A program made the translations under genes and the position numbers. Under the pieces are notes generated by a model. That model ran no database searches. It was not told the origin of the DNA and saw nothing but the letters and a program-made list of their open reading frames with translations. This document shows, in pieces, positions 34,429-41,688 of a stretch of 47,220 bases of DNA (within the stretch, counting starts at the first letter, position 1; each line of letters begins with the position of its first letter). Origin of the DNA: Desulfovibrio sp. (lineage in GTDB: Bacteria; Desulfobacterota; Desulfovibrionia; Desulfovibrionales; Desulfovibrionaceae). The DNA lies in NCBI GenBank assembly GCA_031291035.1, contig JAISLI010000027.1, positions 1 through 47,220 on the forward strand, read 5' to 3'.

Positions 34429-35160
34429 ATGGAAATTTTACCGGGCGAAATACATGTCTGGCGTATTCGTCTGGATATCGGTCAGGAATGCAGGCGCCGG
34501 ATTTACGCCCGGCTGGATGCGGAAGAGCGGGCTCGGGCGGCAAAACATTACAATCCGTCCGCCGGCTGGCGCTTTGCGGTCCGCAGGGCGCGGGCCAAAG
34601 AAATTTTGGCAAGCTGCGCCGGAGGCATTGACGCCGGGCAGGTCCGCTTTTCCTACGGACCCTGGGGCAAGCCGTATTGGGGAAGCCTTTATTTCAACCT
34701 CTCCAGCAGCCACAATGAGGCCGTTCTGGCTGTTTCCGGCGGCTGTGAAGTCGGCATCGACATTGAACGCATGGGCATGGAAAAAAATATCCGCGGGATA
34801 GCCGAATTTTTCCATCCCGGTGAAAAGCGTGATTTGAGCCTGCTCACGCCGGAAGAGCTGGAGCCGGTATTCCACACCATGTGGGTGCGGAAAGAAGCGG
34901 TGATGAAGGGCGGCGGCAGGGGCCTCGGTGCCGGGCTTGACCGGGTCGTCACTTCGGGCCGCGAGGATATCCGGTCTGTCCATGTCCTGGATAGTGACGG
35001 CCTTTGTGTCAGCCGCTGGTGGTCACCGGCTTTTTTTCTAGAGGGATGCGCCATGGCGCTGGCTGTGCCGAAAAACGCCGGGACGAAGCATATTGTGTGG
35101 CATAGTTGGGGCGGTTCATTCATGAACCGCCCTGATTGTCGCAGGGAAACGCTGATGTAA
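34429..35160 (+). CDS. Sfp-type 4'-phosphopantetheinyl transferase
   Basis: Transfers phosphopantetheine from CoA to carrier proteins. The 243-residue product shows the Sfp-type motifs in order: YGPWGKPYWGSLYFNLSSSH, GGCEVGIDIERM (Mg-binding Asp) near residue 108, and MWVRKEAVMKGGGRGLG near 149-165. No polyketide or peptide synthetase is in view, so the partner is not evident; it may serve fatty-acid ACP. The last 20 or so residues contain a perfect inverted repeat in their DNA (35109-35132), suggesting the coding region has run into a former terminator. ATG 34429 follows AAAGGA. Confidence 0.9.
   Translation: MEILPGEIHVWRIRLDIGQECRRRIYARLDAEERARAAKHYNPSAGWRFAVRRARAKEILASCAGGIDAGQVRFSYGPWGKPYWGSLYFNLSSSHNEAVLAVSGGCEVGIDIERMGMEKNIRGIAEFFHPGEKRDLSLLTPEELEPVFHTMWVRKEAVMKGGGRGLGAGLDRVVTSGREDIRSVHVLDSDGLCVSRWWSPAFFLEGCAMALAVPKNAGTKHIVWHSWGGSFMNRPDCRRETLM
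35109..35132 (+). terminator. Perfect 11-bp inverted repeat inside the PPTase 3' end
   Basis: GGGCGGTTCAT, TC, ATGAACCGCCC. It lies in the last codons of the gene and has no T-run, so termination is uncertain. Confidence 0.4.
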
Positions 35161-35287
35161 TCCTTCCGGCGATCGCCCTGTTTCACGCGCGGGCTGTCGG
35201 GGCCCAACATTTTTTGCGCTTCCGGTAACGCATTGCAACAGCGAAATATTATTGGGGGAATTTTTTCCGGGAAGGCCGGATATTCAC

Positions 35288-35316
35288 TTGACAGGAACAT
35301 TCCGCCGGTCTATAAG
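35288..35316 (+). promoter_or_regulatory. Consensus sigma70 promoter of the rimP-nusA-infB operon
   Basis: TTGACA (35288-35293), exactly 17 bases, TATAAG (35311-35316). Predicted transcript start about 35323, giving a leader of about 148 bases before rimP. Confidence 0.85.
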
Positions 35317-35322
35317 TCGACA

Positions 35323-35411
35323 TTCAGTGTAGCGACCTCAGGTAGCTGCAGCATCCTGATGCGGAACAAGCGTCCAAAACGGGGTGGCCTGAAACAGGCC
35401 CCCTTTTTTTT
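35323..35411 (+). promoter_or_regulatory. Candidate attenuator leader upstream of rimP (or a short terminated RNA)
   Basis: An approximately 89-base transcript is bounded by the promoter and by an intrinsic terminator: GGCCTG/CAGGCC extended by GGGG/CCC, then eight T (35404-35411), 60 bases before rimP ATG. Upstream of it are a small hairpin GCATC/GATGC (35351-35362) and ACCTCAGGT. The layout is that of a transcription attenuator; a rimP leader with a terminator is described in other proteobacteria. It could also release a small RNA. No alternative antiterminator pairing has been computed. Confidence 0.6.
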
Positions 35412-35470
35412 GTCTCTTCGCTGTTTTTTTGGGTCGCGCGGGGCGGTCCGGCGGAATTCTTTGTGGAAAA

Positions 35471-36094
35471 ATGAAGGAAGACGTACTCAAAAAAACCATT
35501 ATCGGTCTGACAGAGCCTATTGCGCAGTCTCTGCATCTCAGCGTGTGGGGTTTGGAAATTCTCCGCGCGGGCCGCATGATCATACGCCTGTATATCGACG
35601 CATCGCCGTCTTCTCCCCCCATGCCTGACGCGGCCGTTTCTTCCTCCGGAGAAAAGGCGGACCGTCCCTCGCCTTCAATTGACCAGTGCGAGGAAATTTC
35701 ACGCCATCTCGCCCTGGCGCTGGACGTGGATAACCTCATTGACGAAACCTTCACTCTGGAAGTTTCCACCCCCGGATTTTCACGGGTTTTTTTCAGCCTT
35801 GCCCAAATGCGTCCCTATCTGGGAGAGTTGATGGAAGTGAGACTGCATGATCCTGTCGCGCCGGAAGCGCCCGGCATCGCATTGACGCCGCGCCGCCTGT
35901 GGCGCGGCAAACTGAACGCCGTTCTGGATGACGCCCTTGTGCTTGAACCGGTCGCCGTTTCCGCGGACGGCGATGTCAGCCCCGAAGCGCTCGGCCTCTT
36001 GCGCCTGCCCTGGGAGAATGTACGCAGGGCAAACCGTCTCCATATTTTCAGACGTCCCGCCAAACCGGGCAAAAAATTCAAAACCTCCCGATAA
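35471..36094 (+). CDS. rimP: Ribosome maturation factor RimP
   Basis: Assists 30S subunit maturation. The 207-residue product has the N-terminal core (IIGLTEPIAQSLHLSVWGLE; IDQCEEISRHLALALDVDNL; FTLEVSTPGFSRVF) and a shorter C-terminal SH3-like domain. After IIRLYIDA there is an extra run of about 25 Ser/Pro/Ala-rich residues (48-72) not usual in the family. ATG 35471 has a weak ribosome site. First gene of the operon, 48 bp before nusA. Confidence 0.9.
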   Translation: MKEDVLKKTIIGLTEPIAQSLHLSVWGLEILRAGRMIIRLYIDASPSSPPMPDAAVSSSGEKADRPSPSIDQCEEISRHLALALDVDNLIDETFTLEVSTPGFSRVFFSLAQMRPYLGELMEVRLHDPVAPEAPGIALTPRRLWRGKLNAVLDDALVLEPVAVSADGDVSPEALGLLRLPWENVRRANRLHIFRRPAKPGKKFKTSR

Positions 36095-36142
36095 CGCTTC
36101 AGACATTGCCAATTCAGCGAATTATGCCGAACGGAGGCCCAC

Positions 36143-37429
36143 ATGAATCTTGAACTCAAAAAGGCCATTGAGCAAATCTGCAAGGACCGTGGCCTTGATC
36201 GCGACATGCTTGTCGACACCCTGGAAGACGCGGTGCGCACATCGGTGCTGCGCCGTTTCAGTGAGGATGCCGATGTGGAAGTCAACTACAATGACGAAAC
36301 GGGCGACATTGAAGTTTTTCAGTTTAAAATAGTGGTTCCGGACGGCGACGCGCTGAATGACGACACGGAGATATCCCTGAAGGAGGCGCGCAAGCACGAT
36401 CCCACGGTACAACCTGACGACGAGGTCGGTTTTCGCGTCAATGTGGCGGATTTGGGGAGAATCGCCGCCCAGTCGGCCAAACAGGTCATCATACAGCGGA
36501 TGCGCGACGCCGAGCAGGAAATCATTTACGAGGAATACAAGGACAGGGCCGGAGAGATTGTCTCCGGCATCGTCCAGCGCCGGGAACGCGGCGGGTGGAT
36601 TATCAACCTTGGCCGCACGGAGGCCATATTGCCGCGTGAGGAACAGATCCCGAGAGAGCACTACAAGCGCGGCGACCGCGTCCAGTCCATCATCATTGAT
36701 GTGCGCAAGGAAGGGCGGGGGCCGCAGGTGGTCATATCCCGCGCGCACAGGGATTATATGGCGGCGCTTTTCCGCCGTGAGGTGCCGGAAGTGGATGACG
36801 GCGTGGTCCAGATAATGAGCGTGGCGCGCGATCCCGGTTCCCGCGCCAAGGTTGCCGTTTTTTCCCGCGAGAGGGACGTTGACCCCGTAGGGGCTTGCGT
36901 GGGCGTGCGCGGTTCGCGCATACAGAACATCGTGCAGGAACTGCACGGGGAACGCATAGATATTGTCATCTGGAGCCCCGATATCGCCACCTATGCGCGC
37001 AACGCCCTCGCCCCCGCCCTGGTGCTGCGCATTGTCGTCGATGATGAGGAAAACCTTCTCGAAGTCATTGTTCCCGACGACCAGCTTACCAACGCCATCG
37101 GCCGCAAAGGCCAGAATGTCAAGCTGGCCGCGCGGCTTCTGGGCTGGAAAGTCGATATTTTCACGGAAAGCCGCTACAACGAGGCCAATGCCATAGGGCA
37201 CGGCCTTGAGCAGATTGCCAGCGTGGCCGAGGTTTCCCTTGAGTCGCTGATTGAGGCCGGCTACACGTCGCTGGACAAGCTGCGCGAGGCCGGCGATGAA
37301 GAGCTTGCGGAAAAACTTGTCATCAGCAGCGCGCGTGTAGCCGACTTGCGTTCAGCCGTCAATTTCCTCGCGCCGGTTGTCGAGAATCAGCCGCGGGAGG
37401 AGCCGGGTAATGACGCCGCCGCCGACTGA
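36143..37429 (+). CDS. nusA: Transcription termination/antitermination factor NusA
   Basis: Binds RNA polymerase and nascent RNA. The 428-residue product has the N-terminal domain (MNLELKKAIEQICKDRGLDR), an S1 domain (GEIVSGIVQRRERGGWIINL), two KH domains (VGVRGSRIQNIVQELHGERI; DDQLTNAIGRKGQNVKLAAR) and a short acidic C-terminal tail. It has one C-terminal helical repeat at most, not two as in gammaproteobacteria. ATG 36143 has GGAGG at 6 bases. Possible autoregulator of the leader terminator. Confidence 0.96.
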   Translation: MNLELKKAIEQICKDRGLDRDMLVDTLEDAVRTSVLRRFSEDADVEVNYNDETGDIEVFQFKIVVPDGDALNDDTEISLKEARKHDPTVQPDDEVGFRVNVADLGRIAAQSAKQVIIQRMRDAEQEIIYEEYKDRAGEIVSGIVQRRERGGWIINLGRTEAILPREEQIPREHYKRGDRVQSIIIDVRKEGRGPQVVISRAHRDYMAALFRREVPEVDDGVVQIMSVARDPGSRAKVAVFSRERDVDPVGACVGVRGSRIQNIVQELHGERIDIVIWSPDIATYARNALAPALVLRIVVDDEENLLEVIVPDDQLTNAIGRKGQNVKLAARLLGWKVDIFTESRYNEANAIGHGLEQIASVAEVSLESLIEAGYTSLDKLREAGDEELAEKLVISSARVADLRSAVNFLAPVVENQPREEPGNDAAAD

Positions 37430-37458
37430 CGGCGGGAAAACAGGTTTTTGCGGGAGTT

Positions 37459-37716
37459 ATGCGGGCAAAACAGGATGAAACCGGGCCGGAAGCGGCACAG
37501 CGGAAAGAGCCGCTGAGGATGTGCGTTGTCTGCCGCGGACGTTTTGCGAAAAGCGCGTTGCGCCGTTATGTGCGTTCGCCGCGGGGAAGTATGGTTTTTG
37601 ATCCGGAAAAATCCGCGCACGGCAGAGGAATATATCTGTGCTCCGATCCCTGTTGCGGGACAAAGTTTGTAAAATACCGGCCCGATGCCAAGCGTAAGGG
37701 GAATAAGCATGCCTGA
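37459..37716 (+). CDS. ylxR: YlxR/DUF448 RNA-binding protein
   Basis: An 85-residue basic protein with the family core [19 protein letters not shown], then [12 protein letters not shown]. YlxR proteins bind RNA and are encoded between nusA and infB in many bacteria; binding to RNase P has been reported in some. Four cysteines are spaced CVVC...CSDPCC, possibly for metal. The 3' end overlaps the infB start by 8 bp, so the two are probably translationally coupled. Confidence 0.9.
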   Translation: MRAKQDETGPEAAQRKEPLRMCVVCRGRFAKSALRRYVRSPRGSMVFDPEKSAHGRGIYLCSDPCCGTKFVKYRPDAKRKGNKHA

Positions 37717-40519
37717 AGAAAAATGTAAAATCAGAGATATCGCTGTCGAGCTGGAAGTCCAGCCCAAGGAGATGCTGAGGGCTTTGCGCGAGATCGGCCT
37801 GCCTGCCAGGAGTACCGCCGGTTCCATTCCCCCGGAGGATGTGACGCGCGTCCGTGATTATTTCAGCGCCCGGAAAAACCAAAGCGTTGAACGCACGGAG
37901 ATTCGAAGCGATATTATCGTACGCCGCCATCGCGGCAGGCAAAATTCGGAGGCGCGGACCGGCGGCGCCGGCCGGGAGGCGGAATCCGGCCTGACGCCGC
38001 CTCAGGCGCCGGATAAATCCGGACTTCAGGACGACGGACAGGTTAAAACCGGGGAAACGCCCTCCGACGCGGAAAAGGAGGGGAAAAAAACCAGGCAGCG
38101 CCCCTCACGCTCAAAAAGCGTCGCTTCCTCTCCCGCCCGCGTAATCAGCCGTCCGAAAACAGAGGAAGCGGAAATCCCCGCTTCTGACGCCGCTCCCGGC
38201 GAGACCGCGCAGGATACGGAGGAAAGCGCCGCCCCGGGGGGCGCCCGGGGGAAATCGCCCAGGAATTTACGCCTTGCCTCGCCGGACGCATCCGCCATAC
38301 CTGATGCGGTTTCCGCGCCCGCGTTGTCGACACGCGCAAAGGAACTTGACATCAGAATAGCGGCCGCGGCCGGCAATGAGAGCAAGAACGGCGCCGAGGC
38401 GCCGGCGCGCCGTATGCCGCCGCAAACCCCGCGCGCCAGGGTTATATCCCGCCCCGAACCGGCGGCCCCGCATGACGCGCGGCCGGACAACAGGCCGGGG
38501 CAAAGGCCCGGACGTCCGGCGCGGCAAGACGGCCAGCGTGTTCCCGCTGTCGGGCAGCCCGGCGCTGCCGCGCCGCGGCCGGACAACCGCGACGGGCAAA
38601 GCAAGAAGAAACGCCTCAAGGGCCGCAGAACAGTGGATTTTCAGCAGGATGCCTTCGGGTATCGCCAAGATGGCGACGATGCCCAGCGCCTCAACAGGGG
38701 AAAAATCCGTCGCAGAAACGCCAAGGCGTCGCCGCAGCCCATGCAGCAGACACAGCCCCTCAAGGCGGTCAAACGCAAAATTCGTATTGACGAGGCCATT
38801 CGCGTGGCGGATATGGCGCATCAGATGGGGCTTAAGGCCAATGAAATTATCAAAATCCTTTTCGGGCTTGGAATTATGGCAACCATAAACCAGTCCCTGG
38901 ACATTGACACGGCCGCGCTCGTCGCCTCGGAATTCAACTATGAAGTTGAAAAGGTCGGCCTGACCCTCAAAATTCCGGAGCCGGAACCCGATCTGCCGGA
39001 AGATCTGAAACCGCGTCCGCCGGTGGTGACCATCATGGGGCATGTGGATCACGGGAAAACTTCCCTTCTGGACGCCATACGCAAATCCAACGTGACGGGC
39101 GGCGAAGCCGGCGGAATAACTCAACACATCGGGGCCTATCACGTCAGAACAAAGCGGGGAGAGATCGTTTTTCTCGACACGCCCGGTCACGAGGCGTTTA
39201 CCGCCATGCGCGCGCGCGGCGCGCAAATCACCGATCTCGTCATTCTGGTTGTGGCCGCGGACGACGGGGTAATGGAACAAACCCGTGAAGCCATCAACCA
39301 TGCGCGCGCGGCCAATGTTCCGATCATGGTGGCTGTAAACAAAACGGACAAGCCCGGCGCCGATCCGGACCGCGTGCTGCGTGAACTTGCCGAACTCGGC
39401 CTCCAGCCGGAAGATTGGGGGGGGGATGCCATTGTCGCCAAAGTTTCCGCGAAAACCCGCGCCGGCCTGGACGATCTGCTTGAAATGGTCGCCCTGCAGT
39501 CGGAAATCATGGAACTCAACGCCAATCCCGACAAGCCGGCGCGCGGCCGCATTGTGGAAGCGCGCCTTGACAAGGGACGCGGCCCCATCGCCACGGTGCT
39601 GATTCAGCAAGGCACGCTCAAGCAGGGCGACAATTTTGTTTGCGGGGCATTCTCCGGGCGCGTGCGGGCTCTGACCAATGACCAGGGCAGGAAAGTGAAA
39701 TCCGCCGGGCCGTCTCTTCCCGTTGAAGTGCAGGGATTTGAGGGAGTGCCTGACGCCGGCGAGGAATTTATTGTGCTTGAAGATGAAAAACTGGCCCGCC
39801 GCATTGCGGACGGTCTGGCGGCAAAACAGCGTGAGCGCGACCTCGCCGCGGAATCGCGCGTCACGCTTGAGACATTCCTTTCGCGCCGGGCTTCGGATCA
39901 GGAGGCCTTGACGCTCAATCTGGTGGTGAAAGCGGATGTGCAGGGCAGTCTGGAGGCCATCACGGAATCCCTGAACAAGGAAAGCACGGAAAAGGTGCGG
40001 TTGCAAATCGTGCACGGAGGCGCGGGCGCCATTTCGGAGTCGGATATTATGCTGGCTTCCGCCTCCAACGCCATCATTATCGGTTTTAACGTGCGGCCCA
40101 CCGCGAAGGTAAAGGAAACAGCCGAGCGCGAGAATGTGGATGTACGTTTTTACAACATTATTTACAAACTCGTCGAGGACATCAAAAACGCGATGACCGG
40201 CATGCTTGCGCCAGTGCAGCGCGAGGTCTATCTCGGCCAGGCTGAAGTGCGGAAAACCTACAACGTGCCGAAAGCCGGCGTGATTGCCGGCTCCTATGTC
40301 GCGGACGGCAAGATTGCCCGGAACGCGGGGGCGCGCCTTCTGCGTGACGGCGTTGTCATCTATACCGGAAAAATCGAATCGCTCAAACGCTTCAAGGATG
40401 ACGCGCGGGAGGTGGTAAAGGGCAATGAATGCGGCGTAGGCCTTGAGAATTTTAACGACATTAAGGAAGGCGATATTATTGAGGCGTTTGAAACTGTGGA
40501 AGAAGCGGATTCCCTGTAA
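37709..40519 (+). CDS. infB: Translation initiation factor IF-2
   Basis: GTPase delivering initiator tRNA. The 936-residue product has an N-terminal IF2_N domain ([20 protein letters not shown]), a long Ala/Pro/Arg-rich linker (about 55-350), a second IF2_N-like domain ([20 protein letters not shown]), then the G domain with GHVDHGKT at 444-451, DTPGHEAF and NKTD, and the C-terminal initiator-tRNA-binding domains. ATG 37709 follows AAGGGG. rbfA, which usually follows infB in related genomes, is absent; nrnA begins 53 bp on. Confidence 0.96.
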   Translation: MPEEKCKIRDIAVELEVQPKEMLRALREIGLPARSTAGSIPPEDVTRVRDYFSARKNQSVERTEIRSDIIVRRHRGRQNSEARTGGAGREAESGLTPPQAPDKSGLQDDGQVKTGETPSDAEKEGKKTRQRPSRSKSVASSPARVISRPKTEEAEIPASDAAPGETAQDTEESAAPGGARGKSPRNLRLASPDASAIPDAVSAPALSTRAKELDIRIAAAAGNESKNGAEAPARRMPPQTPRARVISRPEPAAPHDARPDNRPGQRPGRPARQDGQRVPAVGQPGAAAPRPDNRDGQSKKKRLKGRRTVDFQQDAFGYRQDGDDAQRLNRGKIRRRNAKASPQPMQQTQPLKAVKRKIRIDEAIRVADMAHQMGLKANEIIKILFGLGIMATINQSLDIDTAALVASEFNYEVEKVGLTLKIPEPEPDLPEDLKPRPPVVTIMGHVDHGKTSLLDAIRKSNVTGGEAGGITQHIGAYHVRTKRGEIVFLDTPGHEAFTAMRARGAQITDLVILVVAADDGVMEQTREAINHARAANVPIMVAVNKTDKPGADPDRVLRELAELGLQPEDWGGDAIVAKVSAKTRAGLDDLLEMVALQSEIMELNANPDKPARGRIVEARLDKGRGPIATVLIQQGTLKQGDNFVCGAFSGRVRALTNDQGRKVKSAGPSLPVEVQGFEGVPDAGEEFIVLEDEKLARRIADGLAAKQRERDLAAESRVTLETFLSRRASDQEALTLNLVVKADVQGSLEAITESLNKESTEKVRLQIVHGGAGAISESDIMLASASNAIIIGFNVRPTAKVKETAERENVDVRFYNIIYKLVEDIKNAMTGMLAPVQREVYLGQAEVRKTYNVPKAGVIAGSYVADGKIARNAGARLLRDGVVIYTGKIESLKRFKDDAREVVKGNECGVGLENFNDIKEGDIIEAFETVEEADSL

Positions 40520-40572
40520 GGCCGGCGGAATTTCCCCGCCGCGCCGTCATTCCGGTTTCGGACTGGAAAGTT

Positions 40573-41604
40573 ATGCCGCCGAATGATCTGATTCCCCCTT
40601 CCTATCGGGACGGCGCGTTGCGCATGGCGGAAGCGATCAGAGAGATCGACGACGTCGTTGTCGCGAGTCACGTCAACCCGGACGGCGACGCGGTCGGAGC
40701 TATGGCGGTGGCGGGGCATATTCTGCATTCGATGGGCAAAAAATTCATTTTGTACAGCGGGGCCGGTCTGCCGCGGTCTTTTTCCTTTTTGTCTCTGCCG
40801 GACACCGTGCGCACATCCCTTGAAAGCCCGCCTCTGGCTTTTCACAGCGCTCTTTTTCTTGACTGCAATGAACCGCATCGTCTTGGTCAGGAACTGGCCG
40901 GGCGCATGGCCGGGCTTGCCGGCGTGAATATCGACCATCACCCCGGCAGGGGGATGGGAAGCCGCGCCAACTGGATATTCCCGCAAGCCGCCGCCACAAC
41001 GCAGCTTATGGCCTATGTGGCGATATGCCTGGGCCTGCCGCTTGCCGGCGACATCGCCGTCGCCGTCGCCGTGGGCCTGATTACGGACACAGGCGGATTC
41101 CGCCACGGCAACACGGATGCCGACGCCCTGTCGCTCATGGTGCATTTGACAAGAAACGGCTGCAATATATCCCGCCTGCGGGACATTCTGGAGAATGACT
41201 GGACCCTGGACAGAATGCGCCTCTGGGCGAAACTGACGTCCCGCGTGCGCCTTGAACGCGGCGGTACAGTGGCTTTTTGCCGCGTCATGTCGGACGACCT
41301 GCTTGAACATCAATGCGCCAAAGAGGATATTGAAGGACTTGTGGAGCATCTGCGCCGCCTGCGCGGCGTGAGGGTGGCGGCCCTTCTGCTTGAGGATTCC
41401 CGGCAAACGTGCAAATTCAGCCTGCGTTCCGCTGAGGGCAGCAATGTCCTTGCCGCGGCCTCGGCCTTGGGCGGCGGCGGCCATGTAAACGCAGCGGGCG
41501 GCACGTTGCGCCTCGCGCCCGCTCTGGCGGAGAGCGCGCTGCTGGATGCCGTATGCAGGCAACTGGACAGGGAAAGCCGGACCATCCCCCTCCAGGGCAA
41601 TTAG
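40573..41604 (+). CDS. nrnA: DHH-family bifunctional oligoribonuclease / pAp phosphatase
   Basis: Degrades short RNA oligomers and dephosphorylates pAp. The 343-residue product has SHVNPDGDAVGA, LDCNE, NIDHHPGRGMG (the DHH motif), a conserved GLITDTGGFRHGNT, and the DHHA1 motif GGGGHVNAAGG near 297-307. The stop TAG (41602-41604) overlaps the end of a repeat element. In related genomes truB, rpsO and pnp follow; here they do not. Confidence 0.93.
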   Translation: MPPNDLIPPSYRDGALRMAEAIREIDDVVVASHVNPDGDAVGAMAVAGHILHSMGKKFILYSGAGLPRSFSFLSLPDTVRTSLESPPLAFHSALFLDCNEPHRLGQELAGRMAGLAGVNIDHHPGRGMGSRANWIFPQAAATTQLMAYVAICLGLPLAGDIAVAVAVGLITDTGGFRHGNTDADALSLMVHLTRNGCNISRLRDILENDWTLDRMRLWAKLTSRVRLERGGTVAFCRVMSDDLLEHQCAKEDIEGLVEHLRRLRGVRVAALLLEDSRQTCKFSLRSAEGSNVLAAASALGGGGHVNAAGGTLRLAPALAESALLDAVCRQLDRESRTIPLQGN

Positions 41605-41683
41605 AGCATTTTGCTTTTGAAACGCTCCCTTCGGCGCTTTACGGCGAAACGCGGTTTCGCCTGCGCCTTAGCGAAATTGCTCT
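41603..41683 (+). repeat. MITE-like element, internally deleted 81-bp copy D
   Basis: Same left 66 or so bases and right end as copies A and B, with about 46 bases missing in the middle. TA is present directly outside both ends. It fills the gap between the convergent nrnA and EF-G-like genes: the nrnA stop shares its first bases and the EF-G-like stop (41689) lies 6 bases beyond. Confidence 0.85.
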
Positions 41684-41688
41684 ATGGG

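Larger units (their letters stand above)
35161..35470. other. 310-bp gap: promoter and leader of the rimP operon
   Basis: Holds the promoter (35288-35316) and a terminator-like leader (35323-35411). In 35161-35287 nothing is recognised. Confidence 0.6.
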
